DNA of 50,111 nucleotides from Croceimicrobium sp965658965 (GCA_965658965.1 CBFHVV010000013.1:1-50111); one strand, 5' to 3'. Counted from the stretch's first letter, positions 23,492-31,601 are shown. Program-made: numbers and translations. The notes: generated by a model not told the origin, from the letters alone.

Positions 23492-24523
23492 CTTTTTTAA
23501 TGTTAGTAGGTTCTTTTCCTACCATAATACCCTGCTTACGGTAATATGACCTCACACCTCGCATAAAATCCTCCACCCTTGTATTGTGCACCCCTGCATT
23601 ATTATAGCTTTCATTTCCATTCGTCATTGAAAATCTCACATGTGCTATTTCATGTATTGCGCTTAAGCCTTTCAATGGAGAGAACGGACTCCCAAGTGCG
23701 TTGCGAGGATTTCTTCTTAAAATAATTTCTTGTTCCATAATATGATAATCATAACCTTGAAATACCTCACCCTGACCAATTCTACCTGGACCATACCTTG
23801 GTGTCCCTGTCACTCTTGTAGGAACTGTGACTCCATCAGAAGCACCATTAGGTCGATTGTCGAGAGATCCGTTAGCTTCTGGTAGAAATGTATTTCCATC
23901 CTCAACTCTTATGCTTGCATTTTTTGTAGAACTTCCAGCAGGTATTGCAAACATTTCGATTGTCTCTAACTGCTCTGAACCATATGAACTTAAATCAGCA
24001 TTGTTATCAAAAGAAATCATCCCATTCGATGAAATATATGAAAATAAATTATCAATACCCATGAATTCAGGCCCAATAAAGTATAGTCCCATGCTTCTTG
24101 AGTAGCCTTTAAACTATCACCATTAGGGTCAGTCAAGTTAATTGGGTTATTTCCAGAAAAATTATAAGGTGACATATGGGGATATTTTGAAGCCATTCTA
24201 TCCACACTCAACCACACACTAATCTTGGGATCGTAGTACCTGGCGCCATAGTAGTAATTGCCTTGCCAACGCGACAGGCTGGCTCCTTCGCGATAAAAGC
24301 CCACTGGGCTTTTTCTAAACGCTTGGTCCGCCCAAGGGGTGTTTAATAAAAATCCTCCTTCGCCAAGGCTGCGGCGGACAGGTTGATAGGGTTCGCCGCG
24401 CATATCTGTTACAAATTCTACTGAGCCCAAATAATCGGGATGGTAAAAGTAAATGATTTCTAATGCATCGCAGTCAACTCTTTCGATTAAGACAAAGTCA
24501 AGATTAGACTTAAACTTGTTCAT
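23469..24523 (-). pseudogene. Broken RHS core + HExxH metallopeptidase toxin (cassette 3, copy D)
   Basis: The core frame starts at 24523 (HPDYLGSVEFVTD ... YYYGARYYDPKISVWLSVD ... NNPINLTDPNGDS) and runs to a stop at 24017. The toxin lies in another frame from about 24092 down to 23469. It reads NLFSYISSNGMISFDN, an alanine-rich middle, and G-L-S-A-I-H-E-I-A-H-V-R-F, an HExxH zinc-peptidase signature. A single-base deletion near 24060-24100 would explain the split. The core is also shorter than copies B and C: it lacks the F-N-G-K-E-W segment, apparently after recombination between two in-frame repeats. An NleD-like (M91) relation is possible but unproven. Confidence 0.7.
24295..24313. repeat. 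In-frame palindrome in RHS core copy D
   Basis: Arms AAAAGCCC and GGGCTTTT with an ACT loop, the same sequence as insert 2 of copy C. It lies in the codons for K-S-P-V-G-F-Y and runs straight into R-E-G-A-S-L-S-R-W-Q-G-N-Y-Y-Y, so a single unit here joins the left part of insert 2 to the right part of insert 3. Confidence 0.7.
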
Positions 24524-24670
24524 TTAACTGACGCAAAACTTGGGGTCGAGTTTTCCAGAGCAAGAATCTGGATAAGACGCACTCTAAAAGAGCATGAGAA
24601 ACTCTTCAGCTGCAGACGAAGCAAAAAAGCTCTTCAAAAACCTCACAACTATTTTATTTACAGAACTTAG

Positions 24671-24742
24671 TAGCCCCTAGCAGAATCGAACTGCTATATA
24701 AAGTTTAGGAAACTTCTATTCTATCCGTTGAACTACGGGGCC
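24671..24742 (-). tRNA. tRNA-Arg (anticodon CCT)
   Basis: A 72-nt cloverleaf on the minus strand: acceptor GGCCCCG with AGGGGCT, D-arm GTTC/GAAT, anticodon arm GAAGT/ACTTT with loop TTCCTAA (anticodon CCT, reading AGG), T-arm AGCAG/CTGCT with loop TTCGATT, and discriminator A. CCA is not encoded. Position 7-66 is a G-A mismatch. The orphan 3' end at 15420 carries C66 instead, which would repair the pair. The island begins exactly at this tRNA's 3' end. Confidence 0.9.
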
Positions 24743-24843
24743 AAAGGGTAAAGGTCTTAAGTCCGACCAAATTCTGCAAGCCTTTTAAGGAAATAAAGTA
24801 GCAGCAGAATGAAAAACATTGCGCTTTATTAAAAAGGAAAGGT

Positions 24844-27780
24844 ATGAGCCCTAAGGCTAGATTTCTCAGTAACTTAGCCCTTAATAAACAGGCCATTCCA
24901 AAACCATTGCACCATATTGCCCCAATTCTGCGAAAGAGCATTTTCATAGTCCTCCTTTTTTTGCTGCTTCCTGTTAGCCTCGCTGCTCACCAAAACATCT
25001 TAGCAAGCCATCAGAAAGACTCATTATGGTCGGTGGTAAAAAGCTATTACCATACTCAATCAGAAAAAATCGCTCGCAGCCAAACCGATAGCCTCATTTG
25101 TGGAATCTGTCAAGAAAAAATTGAATGTCAGTGGGATATCTACATCACACTTATTGACCATTTTGAAGAGGAGTTCAAGCTAAAGGAGGCAATCGGTCTT
25201 GAACTTACTTTAATGAAGCTGGTAAAACAAGCTGGTAAATTGGAAAAAGAGGCCGATGTTCACTTAAACATACACCGCTTTTACGATGCCTTAGGCTTTA
25301 GGCAAGTTGCTACCGCCCACTTAGATACCGCAATCCTCCTTTATCAAAAAACTAAAAACCATACTGGCCTTATTCGCAGCACCTCTTTTCGCTTAATGAA
25401 CAGTCAAGATTTCCTTACTCCTTCAAGCGTTTTAGAAAATTACCAAAAATTGATAGCCGATTGCGACTCTATTAATAATACAAAATTGGCCATAAACCTA
25501 AGAGTAGAATTACTAGACTTTTGCCTCCGTAAAGGTTTACTAGAAGAAGCCCAGAGAAACCTGAAAATACTGGATCAGATTCCGGTTAGTCAACCGCCAA
25601 ATAAAAGAGATTTCTTCCTCATGCGCTCTCGTTATTCGGCTTGGTCAAATTATTTTCTTCAAAAGGGCGACACTGCTCTAGGAGAAAACATGCTTCTAAA
25701 AAGTTTTCAGGTTGCCGTAGAACAGCCAGACCCATGGCATATCGTATATACCTTGAGAAATTTAGCTGAATTAAACCTAGCGAAAGGTATTATTTCCGAA
25801 GCCGAGACCTATTTGTCTCGCGCCAAATTGAAGGCTCAATCTTTCAATCAACTTGATCAACTGGCCCATATTTACCTATTGGAAGTAAGCATAGCCGAGA
25901 AACAAAAAAACTATCGACGGGCTCTTAAGGCGCTAAAAAAGCACAATGATTACCGGCTTACACAAGAAGCCAAGCAAGCCGGCTTTGACATGCAAAATCA
26001 TTATCTAAAATTAGACAAAGAGGCCCTTGCCACGGAAGCCAAGCAAAAAGCACTAGCCTTAAAACTGAGCACTACCAGATTTAGAGCAATACTAATAATA
26101 AGTCTATTAATTTTCGCTTTTGCTGTGGGTTTAAGCTTTGCCTATGTGCGCCAAAGAAAGGTTCAAAAGGCCTTAAGCAAGCAGAATAAAATCAACGAAA
26201 AGCAAGCCAAAGAGTTAAAGAGAACGGATGCTCTTAAAGCACAGTTCTTTACTAATATTAGTCACGAACTACGCACCCCCCTCACCTTACTTAGTTCTCC
26301 CTTGCGGAAATTATTGCAGGAAGGCGAGCTCAGCGAAAAACAAATGCGATTAGTAGAAACTGCCAATAACAGCGTACAACAATTAAGTATCTTGGTTAAC
26401 CAGGTTTTGGATTTCAGAAAACTAGAAACCGACCTGCAAGCAGTTCATCTCAAACAAACCAATCTCCATTCATTCCTAAGTGCCACCTTTCAACAGTTTA
26501 GCAGCTTAGCAGAGCAGAAAAAAATTAAATATCACTTTTACATTAATTTAAATAAGAAGCTTAAAGCAGAAATAGACCCCATCAAAACCCAGCAAATTCT
26601 AAACAACCTAATAATTAATGCGCTTAAATTTACCGCACCTACCGGCGAGCTGCGCATCGAGGCAGAACTCAAAGAAAATAAAAGTCTTTACTTCCAAATA
26701 AGCGATACGGGCTGTGGCATAGACCCTAACGACTTACCAAGAATTTTTGACCGCTTTTTCCAAAGCTCAAATCCCAAAAAAGAACTAGCTGGCGGATCCG
26801 GAATTGGCCTAGCTATTTGTAAAGAATACTGCGAAATTTTAGGGGGATCCATTGCGGTGCAAAGTGAGCTGAAAAAAGGCAGCACCTTTTATTTAGAGAT
26901 TCCTATAAAGCAAGTAGATACTTCTCTTAGCCCTAAAACAAAGTATGCTGTTGCTTCTCAGAACAAGCCAGTAATTTCTAAGTCCAAAAATGGCTCTAAA
27001 GAAGAAAAACCAGAAATCTTGGTGGTGGAAGACAACCAAGAATTGCAGAAATACATTCGCCTACTCTTAGAAGATGAATATACCGTTCATACCGCCGAAA
27101 ATGGTCAAATCGCCCTACAAGACTTAGAGAATTCACCAAACACCCAATTAATTATCAGCGATTTAATGATGCCGATCATGAATGGCTACAGCTTTGTTGA
27201 AAAAGTAAAAAATCAAAAAAACACCCAAAATATTCCCGTCATTATATTAAGCGCACGAACGGAATTAGAATCTAAATTAAAAGCATTGCGCTTTGGTATA
27301 GACGATTATATAACTAAACCCTTTCATGAAAATGAACTTCTAGCCAGAATACGCAATCTTATTGAAAACTATAAGGTTCGCACTTCCGTAGATGAGAACA
27401 CCAATAGTTCGCCTTCCAAAGAAAATGTACACCCTGTCTCAGAATCAGATCAGCACTGGCTCGATGGCTTTGAAACCTATATCCATAAGCGTCTATCAAA
27501 TCAAAACTTAACAATTCCCGATATCGCTTATGATTTTGCCATGAGCGAATCCAGCCTATTGCGTAAGCTTAAAGTACTGGTAGGAATGGCACCGCTTCAA
27601 TACCTTCGAGAAGCTCGCCTAGACCTCGCCCGAAAGAAGCTCGAACAAGGAGAAGTAGCCAGTATTAAAGAGCTTTTGCCGCAAATCGGCTTTATAAATG
27701 CCAGTACCTTTTCTAGAAGTTTCAGCAAGCGCTATGGCAAAAGGCCTTCTGAATATTTAAAGGAGAGCGATGATTTTTAG
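24844..27780 (+). CDS. Hybrid two-component sensor kinase/response regulator with AraC-type DNA-binding domain
   Basis: 978 aa. An N-terminal hydrophobic segment (about 30-50) precedes a periplasmic TPR-like helical region (about 60-405) and a membrane helix at about 412-433. The HisKA domain has H474 in NISHELRTPL, and the ATPase domain has N-box NNLIINALKFT, DTGCGI and GGSGIGLAI. A receiver domain carries phosphoacceptor D773 (ISDLMMP) and the TKPF lysine, and a C-terminal AraC helix-turn-helix starts near residue 880. It can thus sense, signal and bind DNA in one chain. Unlike many Bacteroidota hybrid systems it lacks beta-propeller sensor repeats. AGGAAAGG lies just before the ATG. Its target is unknown. 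Confidence 0.92.
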   Translation: MSPKARFLSNLALNKQAIPKPLHHIAPILRKSIFIVLLFLLLPVSLAAHQNILASHQKDSLWSVVKSYYHTQSEKIARSQTDSLICGICQEKIECQWDIYITLIDHFEEEFKLKEAIGLELTLMKLVKQAGKLEKEADVHLNIHRFYDALGFRQVATAHLDTAILLYQKTKNHTGLIRSTSFRLMNSQDFLTPSSVLENYQKLIADCDSINNTKLAINLRVELLDFCLRKGLLEEAQRNLKILDQIPVSQPPNKRDFFLMRSRYSAWSNYFLQKGDTALGENMLLKSFQVAVEQPDPWHIVYTLRNLAELNLAKGIISEAETYLSRAKLKAQSFNQLDQLAHIYLLEVSIAEKQKNYRRALKALKKHNDYRLTQEAKQAGFDMQNHYLKLDKEALATEAKQKALALKLSTTRFRAILIISLLIFAFAVGLSFAYVRQRKVQKALSKQNKINEKQAKELKRTDALKAQFFTNISHELRTPLTLLSSPLRKLLQEGELSEKQMRLVETANNSVQQLSILVNQVLDFRKLETDLQAVHLKQTNLHSFLSATFQQFSSLAEQKKIKYHFYINLNKKLKAEIDPIKTQQILNNLIINALKFTAPTGELRIEAELKENKSLYFQISDTGCGIDPNDLPRIFDRFFQSSNPKKELAGGSGIGLAICKEYCEILGGSIAVQSELKKGSTFYLEIPIKQVDTSLSPKTKYAVASQNKPVISKSKNGSKEEKPEILVVEDNQELQKYIRLLLEDEYTVHTAENGQIALQDLENSPNTQLIISDLMMPIMNGYSFVEKVKNQKNTQNIPVIILSARTELESKLKALRFGIDDYITKPFHENELLARIRNLIENYKVRTSVDENTNSSPSKENVHPVSESDQHWLDGFETYIHKRLSNQNLTIPDIAYDFAMSESSLLRKLKVLVGMAPLQYLREARLDLARKKLEQGEVASIKELLPQIGFINASTFSRSFSKRYGKRPSEYLKESDDF

Positions 27781-27793
27781 ACCTAAAGGTTGC

Positions 27794-28543
27794 TTATCTA
27801 TTTACTCTGTGTCTGCCTGAATTTAAAAAGCCAATCGTCGGTAGTTGTTTGGTTTCATTAAAAATTTGATAAGCCCTAGCAAGGTCTGTCCACAATCCAA
27901 TTTTATCATAATGAGAATTATAAGTATCTATTAGTCGCTGATACTCCTTGTCATCGAGCCTTGCAGGGAATATAGTAATGGGTATATTTAATTGTCCGTT
28001 ATTTCTAGCCTCAATACAGAAAACATACAATTCTTCTATTTGATCATCTGTTATGGGTAAACACCCAATGGTAACACATGCCCCATGAATAAAAATATCA
28101 CCGCCGAGCTTATCTTTCACCCCTAAAATTCTGTCAGATTTATTCGGGTAATTAATCCCTAATGAGAGATGGTAATTACTGATAGGGTTAAAACGGTTTA
28201 GGTGATAAAAACCCTCTGGTATCTGTAAGTCCCCTTGCTTCCTTTTTGGACCTAAGCCGCCTGAAGTTTTACAAACCTTATAAGTTTTAATTAAAGAGAA
28301 CTTTGCCTCAGAAATATTCTTACCCCATAACTCAATCTCTTGTTCGGCTTTAAAAGCCCTGAGGTAAATTTTTAGCTCATTTCTATTAATCCGCTCATTT
28401 TTCAGAAGTCCCAACATCCTGCTCTCTTTATTCCGATAAGCCTGCTGAACTCTGGAGTATTTTAATTGGCTTTCCTTGAAAGACTCTGAGAGCAGCGAAG
28501 AGAAAAATAGTGTCAATAGAAAGATTAAGAATTGCTTGATCAT
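27794..28543 (-). CDS. L,D-transpeptidase (YkuD/YafK-like)
   Basis: 249 aa with an N-terminal signal segment. The YkuD catalytic pattern is H153-G-A-C-V-T-I-G-C161-L-P-I, with C161 as nucleophile. The threonine before I-G-C is normal for the YafK-like branch. The segment GDLQIPEGFYHLNRFNP is also typical of that branch. Such enzymes form or edit L,D-cross-links or protein attachments in peptidoglycan. It converges on the hybrid kinase gene with a 13-bp gap and seems to be a single gene. Confidence 0.85.
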   Translation of the reverse strand: MIKQFLIFLLTLFFSSLLSESFKESQLKYSRVQQAYRNKESRMLGLLKNERINRNELKIYLRAFKAEQEIELWGKNISEAKFSLIKTYKVCKTSGGLGPKRKQGDLQIPEGFYHLNRFNPISNYHLSLGINYPNKSDRILGVKDKLGGDIFIHGACVTIGCLPITDDQIEELYVFCIEARNNGQLNIPITIFPARLDDKEYQRLIDTYNSHYDKIGLWTDLARAYQIFNETKQLPTIGFLNSGRHRVNR

Positions 28544-28910
28544 TTTTTTAACTCATTTTAGCAGCAAATTGTTAAGACTTAAAAATCTGGAACGTCGATA
28601 TTTATACATTATTCTTTATTCAAGGATTCCCTTGAAGAGCAATAGAGCGATAAACATCTAAAAATAATGCCCCAAGCATTTCGATATGAAATCCGAATAA
28701 GACTAGCCACCAAATAGCAGCGCTAGAAATAGCTATGTTTTTAAGAAAGGTTCATTATTCTCTGGGCGATTAAGCCAAGCCACTAATTGATTTAGAAGCA
28801 AATAGAAAAGCTCAGAAGTGAAACTTTCTAATAGCAAAAAGGGCCTAATTATAAATAAAAATAATCCCTACCGATGATGAGAATGTCTCAGGACAGTTTC
28901 AGTAGAAACC
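28544..28910. other. Intergenic stretch, nothing recognised
   Basis: About 370 bp of AT-rich DNA between the L,D-transpeptidase start and the tRNA terminator. It should contain the transpeptidase promoter, but no clear TAnnTTTG box was found. No frame looks coding. Confidence 0.5.
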
Positions 28911-28947
28911 AAAAAACCCTCGCTAATCTGTTAACTAACAAGGGTTT
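28911..28947 (-). terminator. Rho-independent terminator of tRNA-Arg(CCG)
   Basis: On the minus strand the arms AAACCCT and AGGGTTT (28914-28920 and 28941-28947) form a stem. The arm nearest the end is followed by a run of T. It lies 15 nt beyond the tRNA 3' end. The loop is fairly long (20 nt). Confidence 0.6.
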
Positions 28948-28961
28948 ATTCCGGATATTTG

Positions 28962-29033
28962 TAGCCCCGGCAGGAATCGAACCTGCATCCCAAGCTCCGG
29001 AAACTTGTATACTATCCATTGTACTACGGAGCC
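28962..29033 (-). tRNA. tRNA-Arg (anticodon CCG)
   Basis: A 72-nt cloverleaf on the minus strand: acceptor GGCTCCG with CGGGGCT, D-arm GTAC/GTAT, anticodon arm CAAGT/GCTTG with loop TTCCGGA (anticodon CCG, reading CGG), T-arm GCAGG/CCTGC with loop TTCGATT, and discriminator A. Pair 7-66 is G-C. Its 3' end resembles that of the tRNA-Arg(CCT) at 24671, so the two are relatives. Confidence 0.93.
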
Positions 29034-29141
29034 CATTTTTCTTTGGGGCTGCAAGGTAACACTAAAAGAATTTCCCCGAGCAAGTGCTACTCCTAAAAAA
29101 TTAATTAACAAACAGAAGGGGCTTTAGGAAGGGACAAAATG

Positions 29142-29149
29142 TATCTTTG
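29142..29149 (+). promoter_or_regulatory. -7 box for the membrane protein/histidine kinase operon
   Basis: TATCTTTG is a perfect TAnnTTTG match, 28 nt before the ATG at 29178. No exact TTG is found at the -33 position; a TTT at 29123-29125 gives a 16-nt spacer. Confidence 0.5.
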
Positions 29150-29177
29150 TTATACAAAATTTCCTTAGAATAAGACC

Positions 29178-29606
29178 ATGCGTAAAACAATCACGATAAG
29201 CCTAAGTGTACTTCTTCTTGCTGGCTTAGGATATGTTAGCTTCATTTATTTCGGAGTATACTCCGAAGGGGTTCGAGCAGGAACCATCATCAAGCTTAGC
29301 AAAAAAGGGGTCATGTTTAAAACATGGGAGGGCCAGCTTAACATTCGCAGCTTTGGCGCCGTAAATAGCAAAAATGAGCTCTCAGAAGTGTTTGAATTTT
29401 CTATCGAATCGGATCAAGTACAGCTTATTAAAACCTTACAAGAGGTTTCCCTTAGTGGTGAACGAGTAAATCTGCACTACATTGAACGTTACCGAGCCTT
29501 ACCCTGGCGAGGCTCTACTAAGTATTTTGTAACCAAAGTAGAGCGCACTAATAATGATAAAAAATCAGATAGAGAAACGGAGCGTGATCTCTACGAAAGG
29601 AATTAA
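29178..29606 (+). CDS. Conserved membrane-anchored protein of unknown function
   Basis: 142 aa with one N-terminal membrane helix (residues 5-27). A compact conserved domain follows: YSEGVRAGTIIKLSKKG, FKTWEGQLNI and the C-terminal LPWRGSTKYFVTKVE. This short protein is common in Bacteroidota and is sometimes labelled 6-phosphogluconate dehydrogenase in databases. It has none of the nucleotide-binding or catalytic residues of that enzyme, so the label should not be used. The tail is highly charged (KKSDRETERDLYERN). It is probably co-transcribed with the histidine kinase 8 nt downstream. Confidence 0.7.
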   Translation: MRKTITISLSVLLLAGLGYVSFIYFGVYSEGVRAGTIIKLSKKGVMFKTWEGQLNIRSFGAVNSKNELSEVFEFSIESDQVQLIKTLQEVSLSGERVNLHYIERYRALPWRGSTKYFVTKVERTNNDKKSDRETERDLYERN

Positions 29607-29614
29607 AAAAGGCT

Positions 29615-30934
29615 TTGGGAGAGAAATATAAAAATATCTATCAGCAGCTTATAGGCGATGAAGAGGTTTTCGAGCTTCGCGAAATTCTTTTTCATAAGAC
29701 CTGTTTTATAATTGCTTTGGTATTAAATTTTGCCCAAGTTCTGGCTGTAGCGCTAAGCTTTTGGGAGATCAGCCTGATGATTCTTATTTCGCAGCTCATC
29801 CTAATTATTGCTTTTTGGCTGTCCCGATTTATGCATTATTACCTATTTGGCTGGTGGATTGTTATCATCTCGAGCTATAGTTTTTATGCCGTCAATTTCT
29901 TTCTAAATGGTGGTATCGAGGGGACCACTCTTATTCTTAGTTCATTTAGTCTCGTTTTCTTATCAGCCACTACCCGATCTAATCTCCAGTGGATCTGGGC
30001 CTTGATCCACTCCATCGTTTTCTCTTCGCTTACTCTTTATACCTTTTATATCGACGATTCGATGTTGGTCCGCTATGAGAGTGAAGAAATAAAAGTGCTT
30101 GATAAGGTAGTGAGCTATATTATAGGCGCTTTTTTTATGAGTAGTATTTTCAATATGGTTAGGGGAGCCTATGAAAAGCAAAAGGAAAAAGCGATTCAAC
30201 AGCAGAAACAAACTGAGCACAAAGAGAAAGAACTTCAAGAATCGAATAAGAATTTAACACGCATACTGTCCATCTTAGCGCATGATGTCCGCAACCCTTT
30301 AGCTTCTATTGAGGGTTATCTTCAGCTTAATGAAGCGGATGAATTAGACCCTGAGATGAGGGCTAGCCTAAACCAGGATTTACTAAAATTGGTTAAAGGC
30401 ACTTCTTATATGTTAGACGACATGTTACATTGGTCTAAAGGCCAATTACATGGGCATACGGTTACCAAATCTGAGCAGATGCTTGGACCTTGGTTGCGCC
30501 CTACCTTAGAACATATGGAGGCTCTAGCCAAAGCGAAAAACATCCAGCTAGTGAGCAGCTTCAAATCTACCGCAAGGGCTTACATTGATCCCAATATGAC
30601 CACGGTAATATTGCGTAACATAATCCAGAATGCGATCAAGTTTTCTCCTTCGCAAACCAAAATAAGCCTCTCCCTAAAGCTTTTAAAAGATCAGCTAATT
30701 ATGGAGGTCAGTGATGAAGGCATAGGCATCAATGAAGATGAGATAAAGAAACTTTTCACCATTAACTCCGAAAGTAAAGTTGGCACTAAAAAAGAGCAAG
30801 GCTCCGGTTTAGGTTTAATTTTATGCAAAGACTACACGTCTGCCCAAGGAGGCGAAATATCCGTAAAAAGCGAAGTAGGCAAAGGCAGTACTTTTCGGGT
30901 AGTAATTCCGCAAGAATCAGAAGAAGGGGCTTAA
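29615..30934 (+). CDS. Membrane sensor histidine kinase
   Basis: 439 aa from a TTG at 29615; no ATG is available before the first membrane helix. About five membrane helices occupy residues 28-190. A short charged coiled coil follows, then HisKA with phosphoacceptor H223 in L-A-H-D-V-R-N-P-L, and an HATPase_c domain with N-box NIIQNAIKFS, DEGIGI and GSGLGLILC. No receiver domain or response-regulator gene is next to it, so its partner is encoded elsewhere. The 3' end overlaps the convergent DUF2461 gene by 4 bp. Confidence 0.88.
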   Translation: MGEKYKNIYQQLIGDEEVFELREILFHKTCFIIALVLNFAQVLAVALSFWEISLMILISQLILIIAFWLSRFMHYYLFGWWIVIISSYSFYAVNFFLNGGIEGTTLILSSFSLVFLSATTRSNLQWIWALIHSIVFSSLTLYTFYIDDSMLVRYESEEIKVLDKVVSYIIGAFFMSSIFNMVRGAYEKQKEKAIQQQKQTEHKEKELQESNKNLTRILSILAHDVRNPLASIEGYLQLNEADELDPEMRASLNQDLLKLVKGTSYMLDDMLHWSKGQLHGHTVTKSEQMLGPWLRPTLEHMEALAKAKNIQLVSSFKSTARAYIDPNMTTVILRNIIQNAIKFSPSQTKISLSLKLLKDQLIMEVSDEGIGINEDEIKKLFTINSESKVGTKKEQGSGLGLILCKDYTSAQGGEISVKSEVGKGSTFRVVIPQESEEGA

Positions 30935-31593
30935 AACTGAAGCTCTAGGGCTTCATCAATAAAATCCATAAAATCTTGAGCCGCGGCAAAGTGTTCCTTT
31001 AGAACTATGGTTATATCGGCTTTAAGAAAGCCCGCAGCTGGTAGATCCCTAGTGATAATAAGATCTTTATAGCGCAACAAATCAATTTGGGGATGCTCGG
31101 GCGAAAAACCTCGCGGATAAGTTTTTAACTTCTCTCCTGAAAAGTCGCCGTAGAGCTTTTTAAAAGTTGGCTTTTTTTTCAGTTCTCGTAGCACATCGCC
31201 TTTTTGAGCAATTAAATCACGCAAGGCATCTAAAGCATCTTTAGGTGGATGATATAAGCCCGTTCCCACAAAACTAGTATCAGGAGATAAGTGAATATAA
31301 AAGTCACTGTGTTTTGATGATTGTCGCTTCATCATTAAGCCAAAGTGATCTTTATAAATAGGCTTGTCGGGCTGAAAACGACGATTATTATTGATACGCG
31401 CTACACTTTTACGAATATCGCTAGTGGGCATAGGATAAACTTCTGCGAAAGCGTCGTTAAGATCAGTTGCAAAATCTATAAGACCCTGCCTGATATCCTG
31501 ATACCAAGATCGATTTGCATCCATCCACTCTTTAGAGTTATTAGCAGCTAATTGTTTTAGAAACTCAAAAGTTTCAGGATGCAATCTATTCAT
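30931..31593 (-). CDS. DUF2461 family protein
   Basis: 220 aa, cytosolic, with no signal sequence. The family features are present: an opening F-L-K-Q-L-A-A-N-N-S-K-E-W-M, then V-A-R-I-N-N-N-R-R-F-Q-P-D-K-P-I-Y-K-D, F-Y-I-H-L-S-P and G-T-G-L-Y-H-P-P. The biochemical function of this family is not known. It lies 8 nt downstream of metG on the same strand and is probably in its transcript. Confidence 0.88.
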   Translation of the reverse strand: MNRLHPETFEFLKQLAANNSKEWMDANRSWYQDIRQGLIDFATDLNDAFAEVYPMPTSDIRKSVARINNNRRFQPDKPIYKDHFGLMMKRQSSKHSDFYIHLSPDTSFVGTGLYHPPKDALDALRDLIAQKGDVLRELKKKPTFKKLYGDFSGEKLKTYPRGFSPEHPQIDLLRYKDLIITRDLPAAGFLKADITIVLKEHFAAAQDFMDFIDEALELQF

Positions 31594-31601
31594 TCCTAAT
31601 T

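Larger units (their letters stand above)
15420..24690. mobile_element. Genomic island integrated at the 3' end of tRNA-Arg(CCT), carrying RHS toxin cassettes
   Basis: About 9.3 kb bounded by 20-bp direct repeats at 15420-15439 and 24671-24690 that differ at one base. The right copy is the TpsiC arm and acceptor 3' strand of an intact tRNA; the left copy is an orphan tRNA 3' end. This is the usual geometry of tyrosine-recombinase islands. The content is accessory only: four RHS-type cassettes or remnants, candidate immunity genes, a toxin-antitoxin pair, a DUF4143-type ATPase and gene fragments. Almost all of it is on the minus strand. No integrase or excisionase is visible, so the element is probably immobile now. 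The flanks (dtd and the hybrid kinase) are ordinary intact genes. Confidence 0.65.

Noticed and set aside
29178..29606. 6-phosphogluconate dehydrogenase.
   Set aside because: Far too short, membrane anchored, and without a nucleotide-binding fold.
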